A stretch of DNA of 52,170 nucleotides from Alphaproteobacteria bacterium (lineage in GTDB: Bacteria > Desulfobacterota > Binatia > UBA12015), in contig JAFMJW010000005.1 in NCBI GenBank assembly GCA_017853315.1, positions 1-52,170 on the forward strand. Direction: 5' to 3'. Within the stretch, counting starts at the first letter, position 1. Every line of letters starts with the position of its first letter. The position numbers and the translations under genes are program-made. Positions 7,852 to 19,242 of the stretch are shown one piece after another. Below the pieces are notes generated by a model. It saw only the letters and a list, made by a program, of their open reading frames with translations. It did no database searches and was not told the origin of the DNA.

Positions 7852-7867
7852 TGGCCTCCTCCTTGCT
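7852..7867 (+). promoter_or_regulatory. sigma-54 (-24/-12) promoter-like element
   Basis: The bases TGGCCTCCTCCTTGCT contain the -24 TGGC and the -12 TTGCT with exact GG-N10-GC spacing. The downstream gene at 8090 encodes a sigma-54 activator, so autoactivation is possible. The leader would be about 210 bases, which is long, and the AC after TGGC is not conserved. Confidence 0.5.
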
Positions 7868-8089
7868 CCGGCGAGGGATCGAGGGGGGCGGCGGCGCGAC
7901 GCGTGGTGCGTCGCGTTGCCGCCCGGGGGAGCGGGCGGGCCGGCTGCGAAAGCGTGTCGGTCCGCCCGACTTCGTCTTCGCGCCGGCCTTCCCGAGTCTC
8001 GTTATGCGTGCCCGGGCATCGATCCCGGCCTCGCCTCGCTGCTAAGTCGTCGCTTCGGAGCGTCGACGAGGGCGCGGAGGGGGGCGGAG

Positions 8090-9229
<1,140 letters not shown>

Positions 9230-9280
9230 ACCGACCTCTCGCGGCGGCGCCTCGCAGACGCGACCAGATCCCGTCGCGCG

Positions 9281-9293
9281 GTTGCGACGCAAC
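9281..9293. repeat. 13-base palindrome before lipB
   Basis: GTTGCG-A-CGCAAC is a perfect inverted repeat around one base, 24 bases upstream of the lipB start codon. It shares the GTTGC half-site with the palindrome at 7748-7765. Operator function is possible but not shown. Confidence 0.3.
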
Positions 9294-9316
9294 GGGCCGC
9301 TCTGTATCGCTCGCGC

Positions 9317-10057
9317 GTGCCGGGCCTCGGTTGGAGTTTCCTCGGGTGCGTCGACTACGGGGCCGCGAGGCGCCTGCAGGAACGACTCGCCGAGCAGCGC
9401 AGGGCGGGACGGATCGGCGACCTCCTGCTCCTGCTCGAGCACCCGCCGGTCGTGACGATCGGACGCAACGCGCGCGACCCGTTCGGCGAGGAGGACGCCG
9501 GTTCCTCGGCCGTGCCGCGCATCCGGGTCGACCGCGGAGGTGCCGCCACCTACCACGGCCCCGGACAGCTCGTCGTCTACCCGGTCGTCGAGCTGCGCTC
9601 GGCCGGCCGCGGGGTACGCCGCTTCGTCGACGACCTCGAAGAGACGCTCTGCGCCGTCGCGCGGGAGTTCGGGGTGGAGGCGTTTCGTCGCGCGGGCTTC
9701 CCGGGCGCCTGGGTCGAGGGCTCGCCCGCCCGCAAGCTCGGGTCGGTCGGCATCGGGGTGCGCCGCGGCGTGAGCCTGCACGGCGCCTCGCTCAACGTCT
9801 CCCGCGCGAGTGCGCGCGGCTTCGACGGCTTCGATCCGTGCGGGCTTCCGGGAGTCGTGGCGACGAGCCTCGAGGACGAGGCGCCGAACTGGGTGCCCGG
9901 GCTCGGGCGCGTCGCGGAGAGCTTCGTCGACGGCTGGGCGCGGATCACGGGCGACCCGCGGCCCGAGCGGGTGGCGATCGAGATCGGGAGTCCGGAGGCG
10001 GGACTCGCCGCGGCCCCGCACGCGGCCGGGGGGGACGAGGTGCCGTCGTGGACGTGA
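9317..10057 (+). CDS. lipB: octanoyl-ACP:protein N-octanoyltransferase LipB
   Basis: LipB moves octanoate from acyl carrier protein to the lipoyl domains of 2-oxoacid dehydrogenases and GcvH, the first step of lipoate synthesis. The 246-residue protein shows the family signature RGGAATYHGPGQLVVYP (73-89), the active-site lysine K140 in ARKLGSVGIGVRRG and the catalytic cysteine C175 in GFDPCGL. The start is a GTG at 9317. Its partner lipA is not in the window. The 3' end overlaps the meaB start by 10 bases, so the two are probably cotranscribed, though no functional link between them is known to me. Confidence 0.95.
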   Translation: MPGLGWSFLGCVDYGAARRLQERLAEQRRAGRIGDLLLLLEHPPVVTIGRNARDPFGEEDAGSSAVPRIRVDRGGAATYHGPGQLVVYPVVELRSAGRGVRRFVDDLEETLCAVAREFGVEAFRRAGFPGAWVEGSPARKLGSVGIGVRRGVSLHGASLNVSRASARGFDGFDPCGLPGVVATSLEDEAPNWVPGLGRVAESFVDGWARITGDPRPERVAIEIGSPEAGLAAAPHAAGGDEVPSWT

Positions 10058-11025
10058 AGCCGCTGCTCGACCGATTCGCCGGTCACGACCGCCGTGCGCT
10101 CGCCCGGCTGATCACGCTCGTCGAGAGCCGTTCCCCGGAAGTGCCCGCGATCATGCGGGAGATCTACCCGCGAACCGGGCGCGCGACGGTGGTCGGCATC
10201 ACGGGCCCGCCGGGCGCGGGCAAGTCGACGCTCGTCGACCGCGTCATCGCGCACCTGCGAGCCGCGGGGCGCAAGGTGGGGGTCGTCGCGATCGACCCGT
10301 CGAGCCCGTTCTCGGGTGGAGCGGTGCTGGGCGACCGGGTGCGCATGCAGCAGCACTTCCTCGACGAGGGCGTGTTCATCCGCAGCCTCTCGACCCGCGG
10401 CCGCCACGGCGGGCTCGCCCGCGCGACCCGCGAGGTCGTCCACCTGCTCGACGCCTTCGGGCACGACGTGGTGCTGGTCGAGACGGTGGGCGTCGGACAG
10501 ACCGAGCTCGACATCATGAAGCTCGCCCAGACCACCTGCGTCGTGCTCGTCCCCGAGGCGGGTGACACGATCCAGGTGATGAAGGCCGGGCTGCTCGAAA
10601 TCGCCAACGTCTTCGTCGTGAACAAGGCCGACCGCGACGGCGCGCGCCGGCTGAAGAACGAGCTCGAGGTCATGCTGCAGCTGCGACCGGCGGCCGACTG
10701 GAACGTGCCGGTGCTGCTCACCGAGGCGACCGCGGACAAGGGCATCGAGGAGCTGTGGACGCGCATCGCCGAGCACGGCGTCGCGAGGCGGGCCGCGCGC
10801 GGCGACGAGGAGCAGGGGCGCGAGCGCTTCGAGGAATGGGGCGAGATCCTGCGCGACGAGGTCGCCGAACGCATCGACCGCTCGCTCGCGCAACCGGACC
10901 TCCTGCCGCTCGGCGAGCGGGTGCGCGCCGGCGCGGTCGATCCCTACACCGCGGCGCTCGACGTCCTCGGCGATGCGGAACTGCTCGCGAGGATGCTCGG
11001 GGACCGGAGGGCCGGCGGACGATGA
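10048..11025 (+). CDS. meaB: MeaB/ArgK-family G3E GTPase (methylmalonyl-CoA mutase chaperone)
   Basis: MeaB-type GTPases load and protect the adenosylcobalamin cofactor of methylmalonyl-CoA mutase and related mutases. The 325-residue protein has Walker A GPPGAGKST (53-61), the family segment DPSSPFSGGAVLGDRVRM, the ETVGVGQTE switch motif and the base-recognition NKAD. Start GTG at 10048, seven bases after an AGG of a GGGGGGGACGAGG stretch; a second in-frame GTG lies at 10054. No mutase gene is adjacent, although meaB usually sits beside one. The 3' end overlaps the next gene by ATGA. Confidence 0.92.
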   Translation: MDVKPLLDRFAGHDRRALARLITLVESRSPEVPAIMREIYPRTGRATVVGITGPPGAGKSTLVDRVIAHLRAAGRKVGVVAIDPSSPFSGGAVLGDRVRMQQHFLDEGVFIRSLSTRGRHGGLARATREVVHLLDAFGHDVVLVETVGVGQTELDIMKLAQTTCVVLVPEAGDTIQVMKAGLLEIANVFVVNKADRDGARRLKNELEVMLQLRPAADWNVPVLLTEATADKGIEELWTRIAEHGVARRAARGDEEQGRERFEEWGEILRDEVAERIDRSLAQPDLLPLGERVRAGAVDPYTAALDVLGDAELLARMLGDRRAGGR

Positions 11026-11783
11026 GGCCGTGGGGCGGCGGCCTGCCGACGAGCGCGGACGGCGGCCGGCTGCTCTGCATCGGCGACGTCCACGGGTGCG
11101 CCTCGGAGCTCGACGTGCTGCTTCGCCACGTCGACGCCGACGTCGGCGACCGGCTGGTCTTCCTCGGCGACTACGTCGACCGCGGGCCGCAGTCGCTCGA
11201 CTGCGTGCGGATCGTGCTCGAGATGAAGCGCGCGATGCCCCGGACCGTGCTGCTGCGCGGCAACCACGAGGAGATGTTCCTCGACTTCCTCGGCATGGGC
11301 GGGGCCCATGGGCGCGCGTTCCTCGGCAACGGCGGGATGCAGACGCTGCGCAGCTTCGGGCTCGACGGGCCGCTCGGCACGAATCCGCCCGCGGCGGAGG
11401 CGGCGGTGCGCGAGGAGCTCGAGTTCCTGCGCGACGAGCTCGTCCTCCAATTCGCCGAGGGCGGGGCAGTGTTCGTCCACGCCGGTCTCCGACCCGGCGT
11501 CCCGCTCGCCGAGCAGGTCGCGGACGACCTGTTGTGGATCCGCGAGGAGTTCCTGCTCGCCGACCCCGGGCTGCCGTGGCTCGTGGTCTTCGGCCACACC
11601 CCCTACCGCGACGGGCCGCTCTTCGATGCGCCGCGCAAGGTCGGGCTCGACACGGGGTGCGTCTACGGCGGCCACCTGAGCTGCCTCGACCTGACCGAAG
11701 GGCTCCTCCACCAGGTGCGCAAGGGCGACCGGCGCGCGAAGACGATCGACGTGACCCGCAGGCTCGAGGGCCTCGCGGCCTGA
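11022..11783 (+). CDS. PPP-family metallophosphatase (Ser/Thr phosphatase or ApaH-like)
   Basis: A 253-residue phosphoesterase with all the metal-binding motifs of the family: GDVHG near residue 23, GDYVDRG near 48, GNHE near 79, VHAGL near 150 and GHTP near 190. Family members either dephosphorylate phosphoproteins or cleave diadenosine tetraphosphate; the sequence does not decide between these. ATG overlaps the meaB stop (ATGA), which places it in the lipB-meaB operon. The final HLSCLDL segment is typical of bacterial members of the PrpE/ApaH group. Confidence 0.85.
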   Translation: MRPWGGGLPTSADGGRLLCIGDVHGCASELDVLLRHVDADVGDRLVFLGDYVDRGPQSLDCVRIVLEMKRAMPRTVLLRGNHEEMFLDFLGMGGAHGRAFLGNGGMQTLRSFGLDGPLGTNPPAAEAAVREELEFLRDELVLQFAEGGAVFVHAGLRPGVPLAEQVADDLLWIREEFLLADPGLPWLVVFGHTPYRDGPLFDAPRKVGLDTGCVYGGHLSCLDLTEGLLHQVRKGDRRAKTIDVTRRLEGLAA

Positions 11784-11870
11784 GGCCGCCCGGGGATGCG
11801 TCGTCGCGTGTCGCTCCGGGCATCGACAACGCGGGAGCCCGTTGCTACGGCCTCCCGTCGTTCCCGGATC

Positions 11871-11943
11871 GGCGGCGTAGCTCAGGTGGTAGAGCAGGGG
11901 TCTCATAATCCCCGCGTCGGAAGTTCGAGTCTTCCCGCCGCCA
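11871..11943 (+). tRNA. tRNA with CAU anticodon (elongator Met, or Ile2)
   Basis: Cloverleaf of 73 bases: acceptor GGCGGCG/CGCCGCC (11871-11877 with 11936-11942), D-arm GCTC/GAGC, anticodon loop CTCATAA (11902-11908, anticodon CAT), T-arm GGAAG-TTCGAGT-CTTCC, discriminator A at 11943. The anticodon stem GGGGT/TCCCC has a T-T mismatch at its lowest pair. CCA is not encoded. The loop fits elongator tRNA-Met; tRNA-Ile2 with lysidine has the same anticodon and cannot be excluded, the more so because tilS follows directly. Confidence 0.88.
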
Positions 11944-13331
11944 CCTCCTCACCCTCCGCGCGCGAGGCGCGCTTCACGGCCCGCATCGAAGGGCGCGTTG
12001 CCCGCGCTCTTGCCCGCGCCTGCGGGGTCGGCCCGGGCGATCCCGTCGTGCTCGCGCTCTCCGGCGGTCCCGACTCGGCGACCCTCCTGGCGCTCCTGGT
12101 CGCGATCCGGGGCCGCGACTCCGGTTCGGCCCCCGTCGTCGCGGCGCACCTGAACCACCGGTTGCGGGGTGCGGCGAGCGACCGGGACGCCCTGTTCGCG
12201 GCCGCCACCGCGCGCGCATCCGGGGTCGCGTGCGTGGTGGGCGAGCCCGCGGACCCGATCGGCACGGCCGGGAACCTCGAGGCCGGGGCGCGAGAGGAGC
12301 GTTACACGTTCCTGTGCCGGGTCGCGCAGGCGGTCGGGGCCCGCACCTGCGTCGCGCACACCCGCGACGACCAGGCGGAGACCGTGCTGCTGAGGCTCGC
12401 GCGCGGTGCGGGCGCTCGCGGGCTCGCTGCCATGGCGGCCAGACGCGACGACGGCGTGGTGCGGCCGCTGCTCGACGTGTCGCGCGAAGACCTGCGGCGC
12501 TACGCGGGCCTGCGCGCGGTCGCGTCGGTCGTGGACGTGACGAACGAGGATGCTCGAAGGCTTCGCAGCCGGGTGCGGCACGAGGTGCTGCCGGGCCTCT
12601 CGCTCGCGCTCGGCGTCGACGCGACGGAGCGGCTCGCGCGTCTCGCAGACGAGTTGCGCGTCGAGTCGACGCTCGCGGAGATCGGCGTGGCTTCGCTTCT
12701 CGACGCGCTCGCCTCGCCGACGCGGCTTCCGGTGGCACTCCTCGCCTCGGACGATGCGTCGGGGCGCGTCGTGCACTCCTGGCTCGTGCGCGCGGGGCTC
12801 CGGCCGACCCGGGCGCAGGTGCAGGCGGTGGTGGCCGTCGCACGCTCCGGGCGTCCCGGGGGCCGGGTCGATCTCGCGGGCGGCGCCCGGGTCGAGCGGC
12901 GCTACGGGGAGGTCGTGGTGACGACATCGGCTCGGGCCGCGCGGCCCGACTGGGGCGCGGTCGAGTTGCCGGTCCCCGGTGGGGTGCGGGCCGGAGGCCG
13001 CTGGTGGATCGAGTCGCGGATCGAGCCGGAGGGTTTCGACCCGGCGGGCGGGGGCGACGACCCGTTTCGAGTCGTCCTGTCTTCCGGGGACGCCCGGCTG
13101 CCGCTCCGGGTCCGCCCGCCCCGCCCGGGGGACCGGATGCGGCTGTCCCGGGGCGGGCGCAAGCTCTCGGACCTGCTCGTCGACGCCAAGGTGCCCCGCT
13201 CGGCGAGGTCCGGACTCGCACTGGTCGTGGATGCCGAGGACGCCGTGCTCTGGGTCCCCGGTGTGCCGGGAGCCGTCCGGGGCGGCCGTCGCGCGCGCGG
13301 CGACCTCGGCCTCGTCGCGCGCCTCGACTGA
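11886..13331 (+). CDS. tilS: tRNA(Ile)-lysidine synthetase TilS (start uncertain, frame runs into the tRNA)
   Basis: TilS converts C34 of the CAU anticodon of tRNA-Ile2 to lysidine with ATP and lysine. The PP-loop ATP site SGGPDS is clear at 12060-12077, followed by [17 protein letters not shown] and HTRDDQAET. The C-terminal TilS domain ([31 protein letters not shown], about 13110-13205) is complete. The start is a problem: between the tRNA end at 11943 and the PP-loop the frame has no ATG, GTG or TTG upstream of 12042-12059. The nearest canonical starts are a GTG inside the tRNA D-loop (11886, used here) and an ATG before the tRNA (11796). By homology the protein should begin near 11960-11990; an ATC lies at 11985. 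Confidence 0.85.
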   Translation: MVEQGSHNPRVGSSSLPAATSSPSAREARFTARIEGRVARALARACGVGPGDPVVLALSGGPDSATLLALLVAIRGRDSGSAPVVAAHLNHRLRGAASDRDALFAAATARASGVACVVGEPADPIGTAGNLEAGAREERYTFLCRVAQAVGARTCVAHTRDDQAETVLLRLARGAGARGLAAMAARRDDGVVRPLLDVSREDLRRYAGLRAVASVVDVTNEDARRLRSRVRHEVLPGLSLALGVDATERLARLADELRVESTLAEIGVASLLDALASPTRLPVALLASDDASGRVVHSWLVRAGLRPTRAQVQAVVAVARSGRPGGRVDLAGGARVERRYGEVVVTTSARAARPDWGAVELPVPGGVRAGGRWWIESRIEPEGFDPAGGGDDPFRVVLSSGDARLPLRVRPPRPGDRMRLSRGGRKLSDLLVDAKVPRSARSGLALVVDAEDAVLWVPGVPGAVRGGRRARGDLGLVARLD

Positions 13332-13461
13332 GCGCGGCGGGAGACGGCTCGGCCGCATCGCGTCGGGGCGAGACGGCAGTTCCGCAATTGCCGGTCTCGG
13401 GGGGCCGTGGTACTCGGAAGGGGTTCGTCGCCGACGGGTGCCTCCCTTGCAGAGATCAGGA

Positions 13462-15282
<1,821 letters not shown>

Positions 15283-15350
15283 CCGCGGGCCGCGCCCGGC
15301 TCCGGCTTCCCGGGTTGCGATCGGGGGGCCGTTCCTGCACCACGGAAAAC

Positions 15351-16097
15351 GTGGACGTCTTCGGGCAGGTTCGGATCGCCGACGTCGCCGACATCCTGAT
15401 CGTCGCCGTCCTGGTCTACGCGATCATCAACCTGATCCGGGGCACCCGCGCCGTCCAGATGCTGGTCGGCCTCGCCGTGCTGGGCGGGATGTACCTGCTC
15501 GCCCAGTCCTTCGAACTCTACACCCTCTCCTGGATCCTGCGGGCCTTCCTCGGCTCGTTCTTCCTGCTGGTCGTCGTCCTCTTCCAGGACGACATCCGCC
15601 GGGTGCTCACGCGGGTCGGTCGCGCCCGGCTCTTCGGCGGCGACCGCGGGGCGCAGGCGGTCGTGATCGACGAGATCGCCAAGGCGGCGACCGAGCTCGC
15701 GGGCAAGCGGATCGGTGCGCTGATCGTGCTCGAGCGCGACGTCGGACTTTCCCCCTTCCTCGAGAGCGGGATCCCGGTCGACGCAGAGGTCAGCTGGGAG
15801 CTGCTCTGCTCGATCTTCCAGCCGCAGTCGCCCATGCACGACGGGGCGGCCATCGTCCGCAACGGGCGGCTCGCCGCCGCGGGCTGCTTCCTGCCGCTCA
15901 CCCACGACCCGACGGTGAGTCGCGCCTTCGGCAGCCGGCACCGCGCCGCGATCGGCATCTCGGAGGAGAGCGACGCCGCGGTCGTGGTCGTCTCCGAGGA
16001 ACAGGGTCGCATCTCGCTCGTGCACGAGGGCGAGATTCTCCGCAACTGCGATGCCGAGACCCTGCGCACCGGTCTCGAGAGATTCTCCCTCGCGTGA
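15351..16097 (+). CDS. cdaA: CdaA diadenylate cyclase (c-di-AMP synthase)
   Basis: CdaA makes cyclic di-AMP from two ATP at the membrane. The 248-residue protein has three N-terminal hydrophobic helices (about 11-29, 35-52 and 60-78) and a DisA_N catalytic domain with DGA at 164-166 ([10 protein letters not shown]) and RHR at 196-198 ([10 protein letters not shown]), both needed for ATP binding. Start GTG 15351, after a GGAA. It shares a GTGA with the following YbbR gene and stands two genes before glmM, the conserved cdaA-cdaR-glmM arrangement in which CdaR and GlmM modulate cyclase activity. Confidence 0.95.
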   Translation: MDVFGQVRIADVADILIVAVLVYAIINLIRGTRAVQMLVGLAVLGGMYLLAQSFELYTLSWILRAFLGSFFLLVVVLFQDDIRRVLTRVGRARLFGGDRGAQAVVIDEIAKAATELAGKRIGALIVLERDVGLSPFLESGIPVDAEVSWELLCSIFQPQSPMHDGAAIVRNGRLAAAGCFLPLTHDPTVSRAFGSRHRAAIGISEESDAAVVVVSEEQGRISLVHEGEILRNCDAETLRTGLERFSLA

Positions 16098-17122
16098 CGC
16101 CGGCCGGGGACCCGAAGGGGACGGATGCACGGAGCGGCGCTCCGCCTCCGGCGGCCCGAACGTCGGCCGCCCGCCCGCGCTCGTCGCCGTGGACGAACCT
16201 CGGACTCTGGGTGCTCTCGCTCGCGACCGCGACCGGTCTCTGGTTCTTCGTCAACACCGGCGACGGCACCGAGGACCGCACGATGCGGGTCAAGCTCGAG
16301 GCGAGGAACCTGCCGGCGGAGCTGGTCGTGACCAACGCGCTCACCGAGCACGTGGAGCTGCGGGTGAGCGGGCCCTCGGTGATCGTGGCCGCCATCGATC
16401 CGCGCCGGCTGAAGGGCGTCGTCGACCTCTCGAACGCGCAACCCCCGCGTGTCCGCGAGGGGCTCGGCGAGGCGAACTTCAGCCTGCCGCGCAAGGTCCA
16501 GGTGAAGCGGATCGTGCCGTCGTGGGCGATCTTCGACGTCGACCGCCTGGTGACGCGGACGGTCGCGGTCCGGCTCGAGCGCCGCGGCGATCCGCGGCCG
16601 GGGCAGCGCATCGGCGGCGTCGAGATCGTGCCCGAGCGGGTGACGGTGACGGGGCCCGCCCAGGTCGTCGAGGCCATGAAGGATCTCCCGACCCGGCCGG
16701 TCGAGCTCGGCTCCCTCGACGAGAGCGCGCAGCTCGAGGTCGAGCTCGAGACGAGCGGCGGCGTCGTCCGGGCGCAGCCCGCGAAGGTCCTCGTCCGCTT
16801 CGACGTGGAGACCGTCCACGAGGAGCGTCGCATCCCGCGCGTGGCGGTCGGGGCCGACGACGCGGGCGCCTGGAGCGCCTCGCCGGGGTCCGTCGCGGTG
16901 GTCGTGCGCGGCCCCCGGGAGTCGCTCGATCGACTGGCGCTCGACGACGGATCCGTCTACGTGGACGTCGGCGGACGCGCCCCCGGGACGTCGTTCCGCG
17001 CGCGCCCGCGGGTTCGGCTGCCCGAGGACGTCGAACTCGTGCGGGTCGAGCCCGACGAGGTGTCGGTTCAGCCGGCGCGCCCGCGAGGGAACGCCGGGGC
17101 CCGGGTGGAGAGACGACCGTGA
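16094..17122 (+). CDS. cdaR: YbbR-domain protein (CdaR-like)
   Basis: YbbR proteins are membrane-anchored and contact CdaA. The 342-residue protein begins with a 30-residue Pro/Ala-rich cytoplasmic leader, then one membrane helix (about 33-52, [20 protein letters not shown]), then an extracytoplasmic part with about three beta-rich YbbR repeats (for example LPAELVV...VELRVSGP, then [11 protein letters not shown], then [12 protein letters not shown]). Starts and ends in GTGA overlaps with cdaA and glmM. The domain is clear; the role as CdaA regulator is taken from the conserved gene order. Poorly conserved family, so repeat boundaries are rough. Confidence 0.88.
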   Translation: MTPAGDPKGTDARSGAPPPAARTSAARPRSSPWTNLGLWVLSLATATGLWFFVNTGDGTEDRTMRVKLEARNLPAELVVTNALTEHVELRVSGPSVIVAAIDPRRLKGVVDLSNAQPPRVREGLGEANFSLPRKVQVKRIVPSWAIFDVDRLVTRTVAVRLERRGDPRPGQRIGGVEIVPERVTVTGPAQVVEAMKDLPTRPVELGSLDESAQLEVELETSGGVVRAQPAKVLVRFDVETVHEERRIPRVAVGADDAGAWSASPGSVAVVVRGPRESLDRLALDDGSVYVDVGGRAPGTSFRARPRVRLPEDVELVRVEPDEVSVQPARPRGNAGARVERRP

Positions 17123-18489
17123 GCGAAGGCGGCAGGAAGCGACGGCTGTTCGGCACCGACGGCGTGCGAGGCGTCGCGAACGAGGAGCCGATGACCTCGG
17201 AGACGGCGCTGCGGCTCGGCCGCGCGATCGCGCACGTCTTCCGCTCGAGCCCGAGGCGGCACAAGGTCCTGATCGGCAAGGACACCCGGGTGTCGGGCTA
17301 CATGCTCGAGACCGCGATGGCGTCGGGCGTGTGCTCGATGGGGGTGGACGTGCTCCTGGTCGGCCCGATGCCCACCCCCGGCATCGCGTTCCTCACCCGC
17401 AGCCTGCGAGCCGACGCGGGGGTCGTGATCTCGGCTTCCCACAACCCGTTCCAGGACAACGGGATCAAGTTCTTCGCCGCCAACGGCTTCAAGCTCCCCG
17501 ACGAGGTCGAGGCCGACATCGAGGACCTGGTCTTCGCCGACTCGATCGACCACCTCCGCCCGACCGCCTCGGAGGTCGGCAAGGCCTTCCGCATCGACGA
17601 CGCGCTCGGGCGCTACAACGTCTTCGCGAAGAACAGCTTTCCCCGGCACCTGGCGCTCGACGGCATGAAGGTCGTCGTCGACGCGGCGAACGGCGCCGGC
17701 TACCGCGTCGCGCCCGAGGTGATCGAAGAGCTCGGGGCGAGCGTGACGGCGCTCGCCTGCGAGCCCGACGGCGAGAACATCAACCGCGACTGCGGGGCGT
17801 TGCACCCGGGGCACCTGCAGGAACGGGTCCTGGCCACCGGGGCGCAGATCGGGATCGCTCTCGACGGCGACGCCGACCGCTGCCTGCTCGTCGACGAGCG
17901 CGGCGACCTGGTCGACGGCGACCAGATCCTCGCGATCGCGGCCCGCGAACTGGTGCGGGGCGAGGCGCTCGCCAAGCGGACGGTGGTCGCGACCGTCATG
18001 TCGAACCTCGGCCTCGAGATCGCGCTCCGGGAGCTCGGCTGCGAGCTGCTGCGCACGCCGGTCGGCGACCGCTACGTGGTCGAGACCATGGTCCGCCACG
18101 GGCTGAACCTCGGCGGCGAGCAGTCCGGCCACGTGCTCTTCCTCGACCACAACACGACCGGCGACGGGCTCGTGACGGCGCTCGCGATCCTCGCGATCAT
18201 GGCCGAGACCGGCCGCCCGCTCTCCGAGCTCGCCCGCGCGATGACGCGCTACCCGCAGGTCCTGGTGAACGTCCGGGTGCGCGAGCGACGCGACTTCGCG
18301 CGCGAGCCCGAGGTCGCGGGTGCGCTCGCCGACGTCGAGGCGGCCCTCGGCGGTCGCGGTCGCGTCCTGCTGCGGGCGTCGGGCACCGAGCCGCTCTACC
18401 GCGTCATGGTGGAGGGCGAGGACGAGGCCGAGGTGAAGCGCTTCGCGGAGGCGATCGCGGACACGATCCGCGCGGCCGACGGCTCGTGA
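17119..18489 (+). CDS. glmM: phosphoglucosamine mutase GlmM
   Basis: GlmM converts glucosamine-6-phosphate to glucosamine-1-phosphate for UDP-GlcNAc, the precursor of peptidoglycan and lipopolysaccharide. The 456-residue protein shows [11 protein letters not shown] at its N-terminus, the phosphoserine loop ISASHNP with S107, the metal loop DGDADRCL near residue 254, the GEQSGH sugar loop and the [14 protein letters not shown] phosphate-binding end. Start GTG 17119 (GTGA with ybbR) and end GTGA with pdxJ. In several bacteria GlmM binds and inhibits CdaA, which fits the operon. Confidence 0.96.
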   Translation: MSEGGRKRRLFGTDGVRGVANEEPMTSETALRLGRAIAHVFRSSPRRHKVLIGKDTRVSGYMLETAMASGVCSMGVDVLLVGPMPTPGIAFLTRSLRADAGVVISASHNPFQDNGIKFFAANGFKLPDEVEADIEDLVFADSIDHLRPTASEVGKAFRIDDALGRYNVFAKNSFPRHLALDGMKVVVDAANGAGYRVAPEVIEELGASVTALACEPDGENINRDCGALHPGHLQERVLATGAQIGIALDGDADRCLLVDERGDLVDGDQILAIAARELVRGEALAKRTVVATVMSNLGLEIALRELGCELLRTPVGDRYVVETMVRHGLNLGGEQSGHVLFLDHNTTGDGLVTALAILAIMAETGRPLSELARAMTRYPQVLVNVRVRERRDFAREPEVAGALADVEAALGGRGRVLLRASGTEPLYRVMVEGEDEAEVKRFAEAIADTIRAADGS

Positions 18490-19238
18490 ACGCGGACCGC
18501 GTCGGCCGACGGGTGCTGCTCGGCGTGAACGTCGACCACGTGGCGACGCTCCGCCAGGCGCGGGGCACCAGCTTTCCCGACCCGGTCGAGGCCGCCCGTC
18601 TCGCGCTCGAGGCGGGGGCCGACGGGATCACCGTCCACCTGCGCGAGGACCGTCGGCACGTGCAGGAGCACGACGTCCGGCGCCTGCGCGCGACGGCGGG
18701 CTGCAAGCTGAACCTCGAGATGGCGGCGACCGACGAGATGGCGGCGTTCGCGCTCGACGTCCGTCCCGAGGACGTCTGCATCGTGCCGGAGCGGCGCGCG
18801 GAACTGACGACCGAGGGCGGGCTCGCGGTCGCGGGGAACGAGTCGACGCTCGCCCCGCTGGTCGGGCGTCTGGTCGACGCGGGCATCCGGGTGAGCCTGT
18901 TCGTCGACCCGGACCGCGGCCAGGTCGAGGCCTCGCGGGCGGTGGGGGCGCAGGTGGTGGAGCTGCACACCGGGCGGTGGTGCGACGCCTCGGGCGACGC
19001 CGCGGCCTCCGAGCTCCGGGCACTTCGCGAAGCCGCGGACGCGGCCGTGCGGCGAGGCCTCGTCGTGAACGCGGGACACGGTCTCACGACCGGGAACGTC
19101 GGCCCGATCGCGGCCCTGCCCGCGATGAACGAGCTCAACATCGGGCACTCGATCGTCGCGCGCGCGGTCTACGTCGGGATCGGCGAGGCGGTGCGGGAGA
19201 TGCGGCGGGCGATCGACCGGGCGCTCGCCGGAGAGTGA
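18486..19238 (+). CDS. pdxJ: pyridoxine 5'-phosphate synthase PdxJ
   Basis: PdxJ condenses 1-deoxyxylulose-5-phosphate with 3-amino-2-oxopropyl phosphate to give pyridoxine phosphate. The 250-residue barrel has the family stretches [63 protein letters not shown] and [11 protein letters not shown], and ends [14 protein letters not shown]. Start GTG 18486, coupled to glmM by GTGA. pdxA is not in the window. In many proteobacteria acpS follows pdxJ; here the NAD(P)HX repair gene follows instead. Confidence 0.96.
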   Translation: MNADRVGRRVLLGVNVDHVATLRQARGTSFPDPVEAARLALEAGADGITVHLREDRRHVQEHDVRRLRATAGCKLNLEMAATDEMAAFALDVRPEDVCIVPERRAELTTEGGLAVAGNESTLAPLVGRLVDAGIRVSLFVDPDRGQVEASRAVGAQVVELHTGRWCDASGDAAASELRALREAADAAVRRGLVVNAGHGLTTGNVGPIAALPAMNELNIGHSIVARAVYVGIGEAVREMRRAIDRALAGE

Positions 19239-19242
19239 GAGC

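Larger units (their letters stand above)
7725..8089. other. 365-base divergent intergenic region
   Basis: The region separates the minus-strand signalling operon from the plus-strand sigma-54 activator gene. It holds an 18-base perfect palindrome (7748-7765), an overlapping hairpin CCGGGG-TTG-CCCCGG (7761-7775) and a sigma-54 promoter-like element (7852-7867). No coding frame with a believable start and composition was found in it. A purine-rich Shine-Dalgarno stretch lies directly before the ATG at 8090. Confidence 0.7.
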
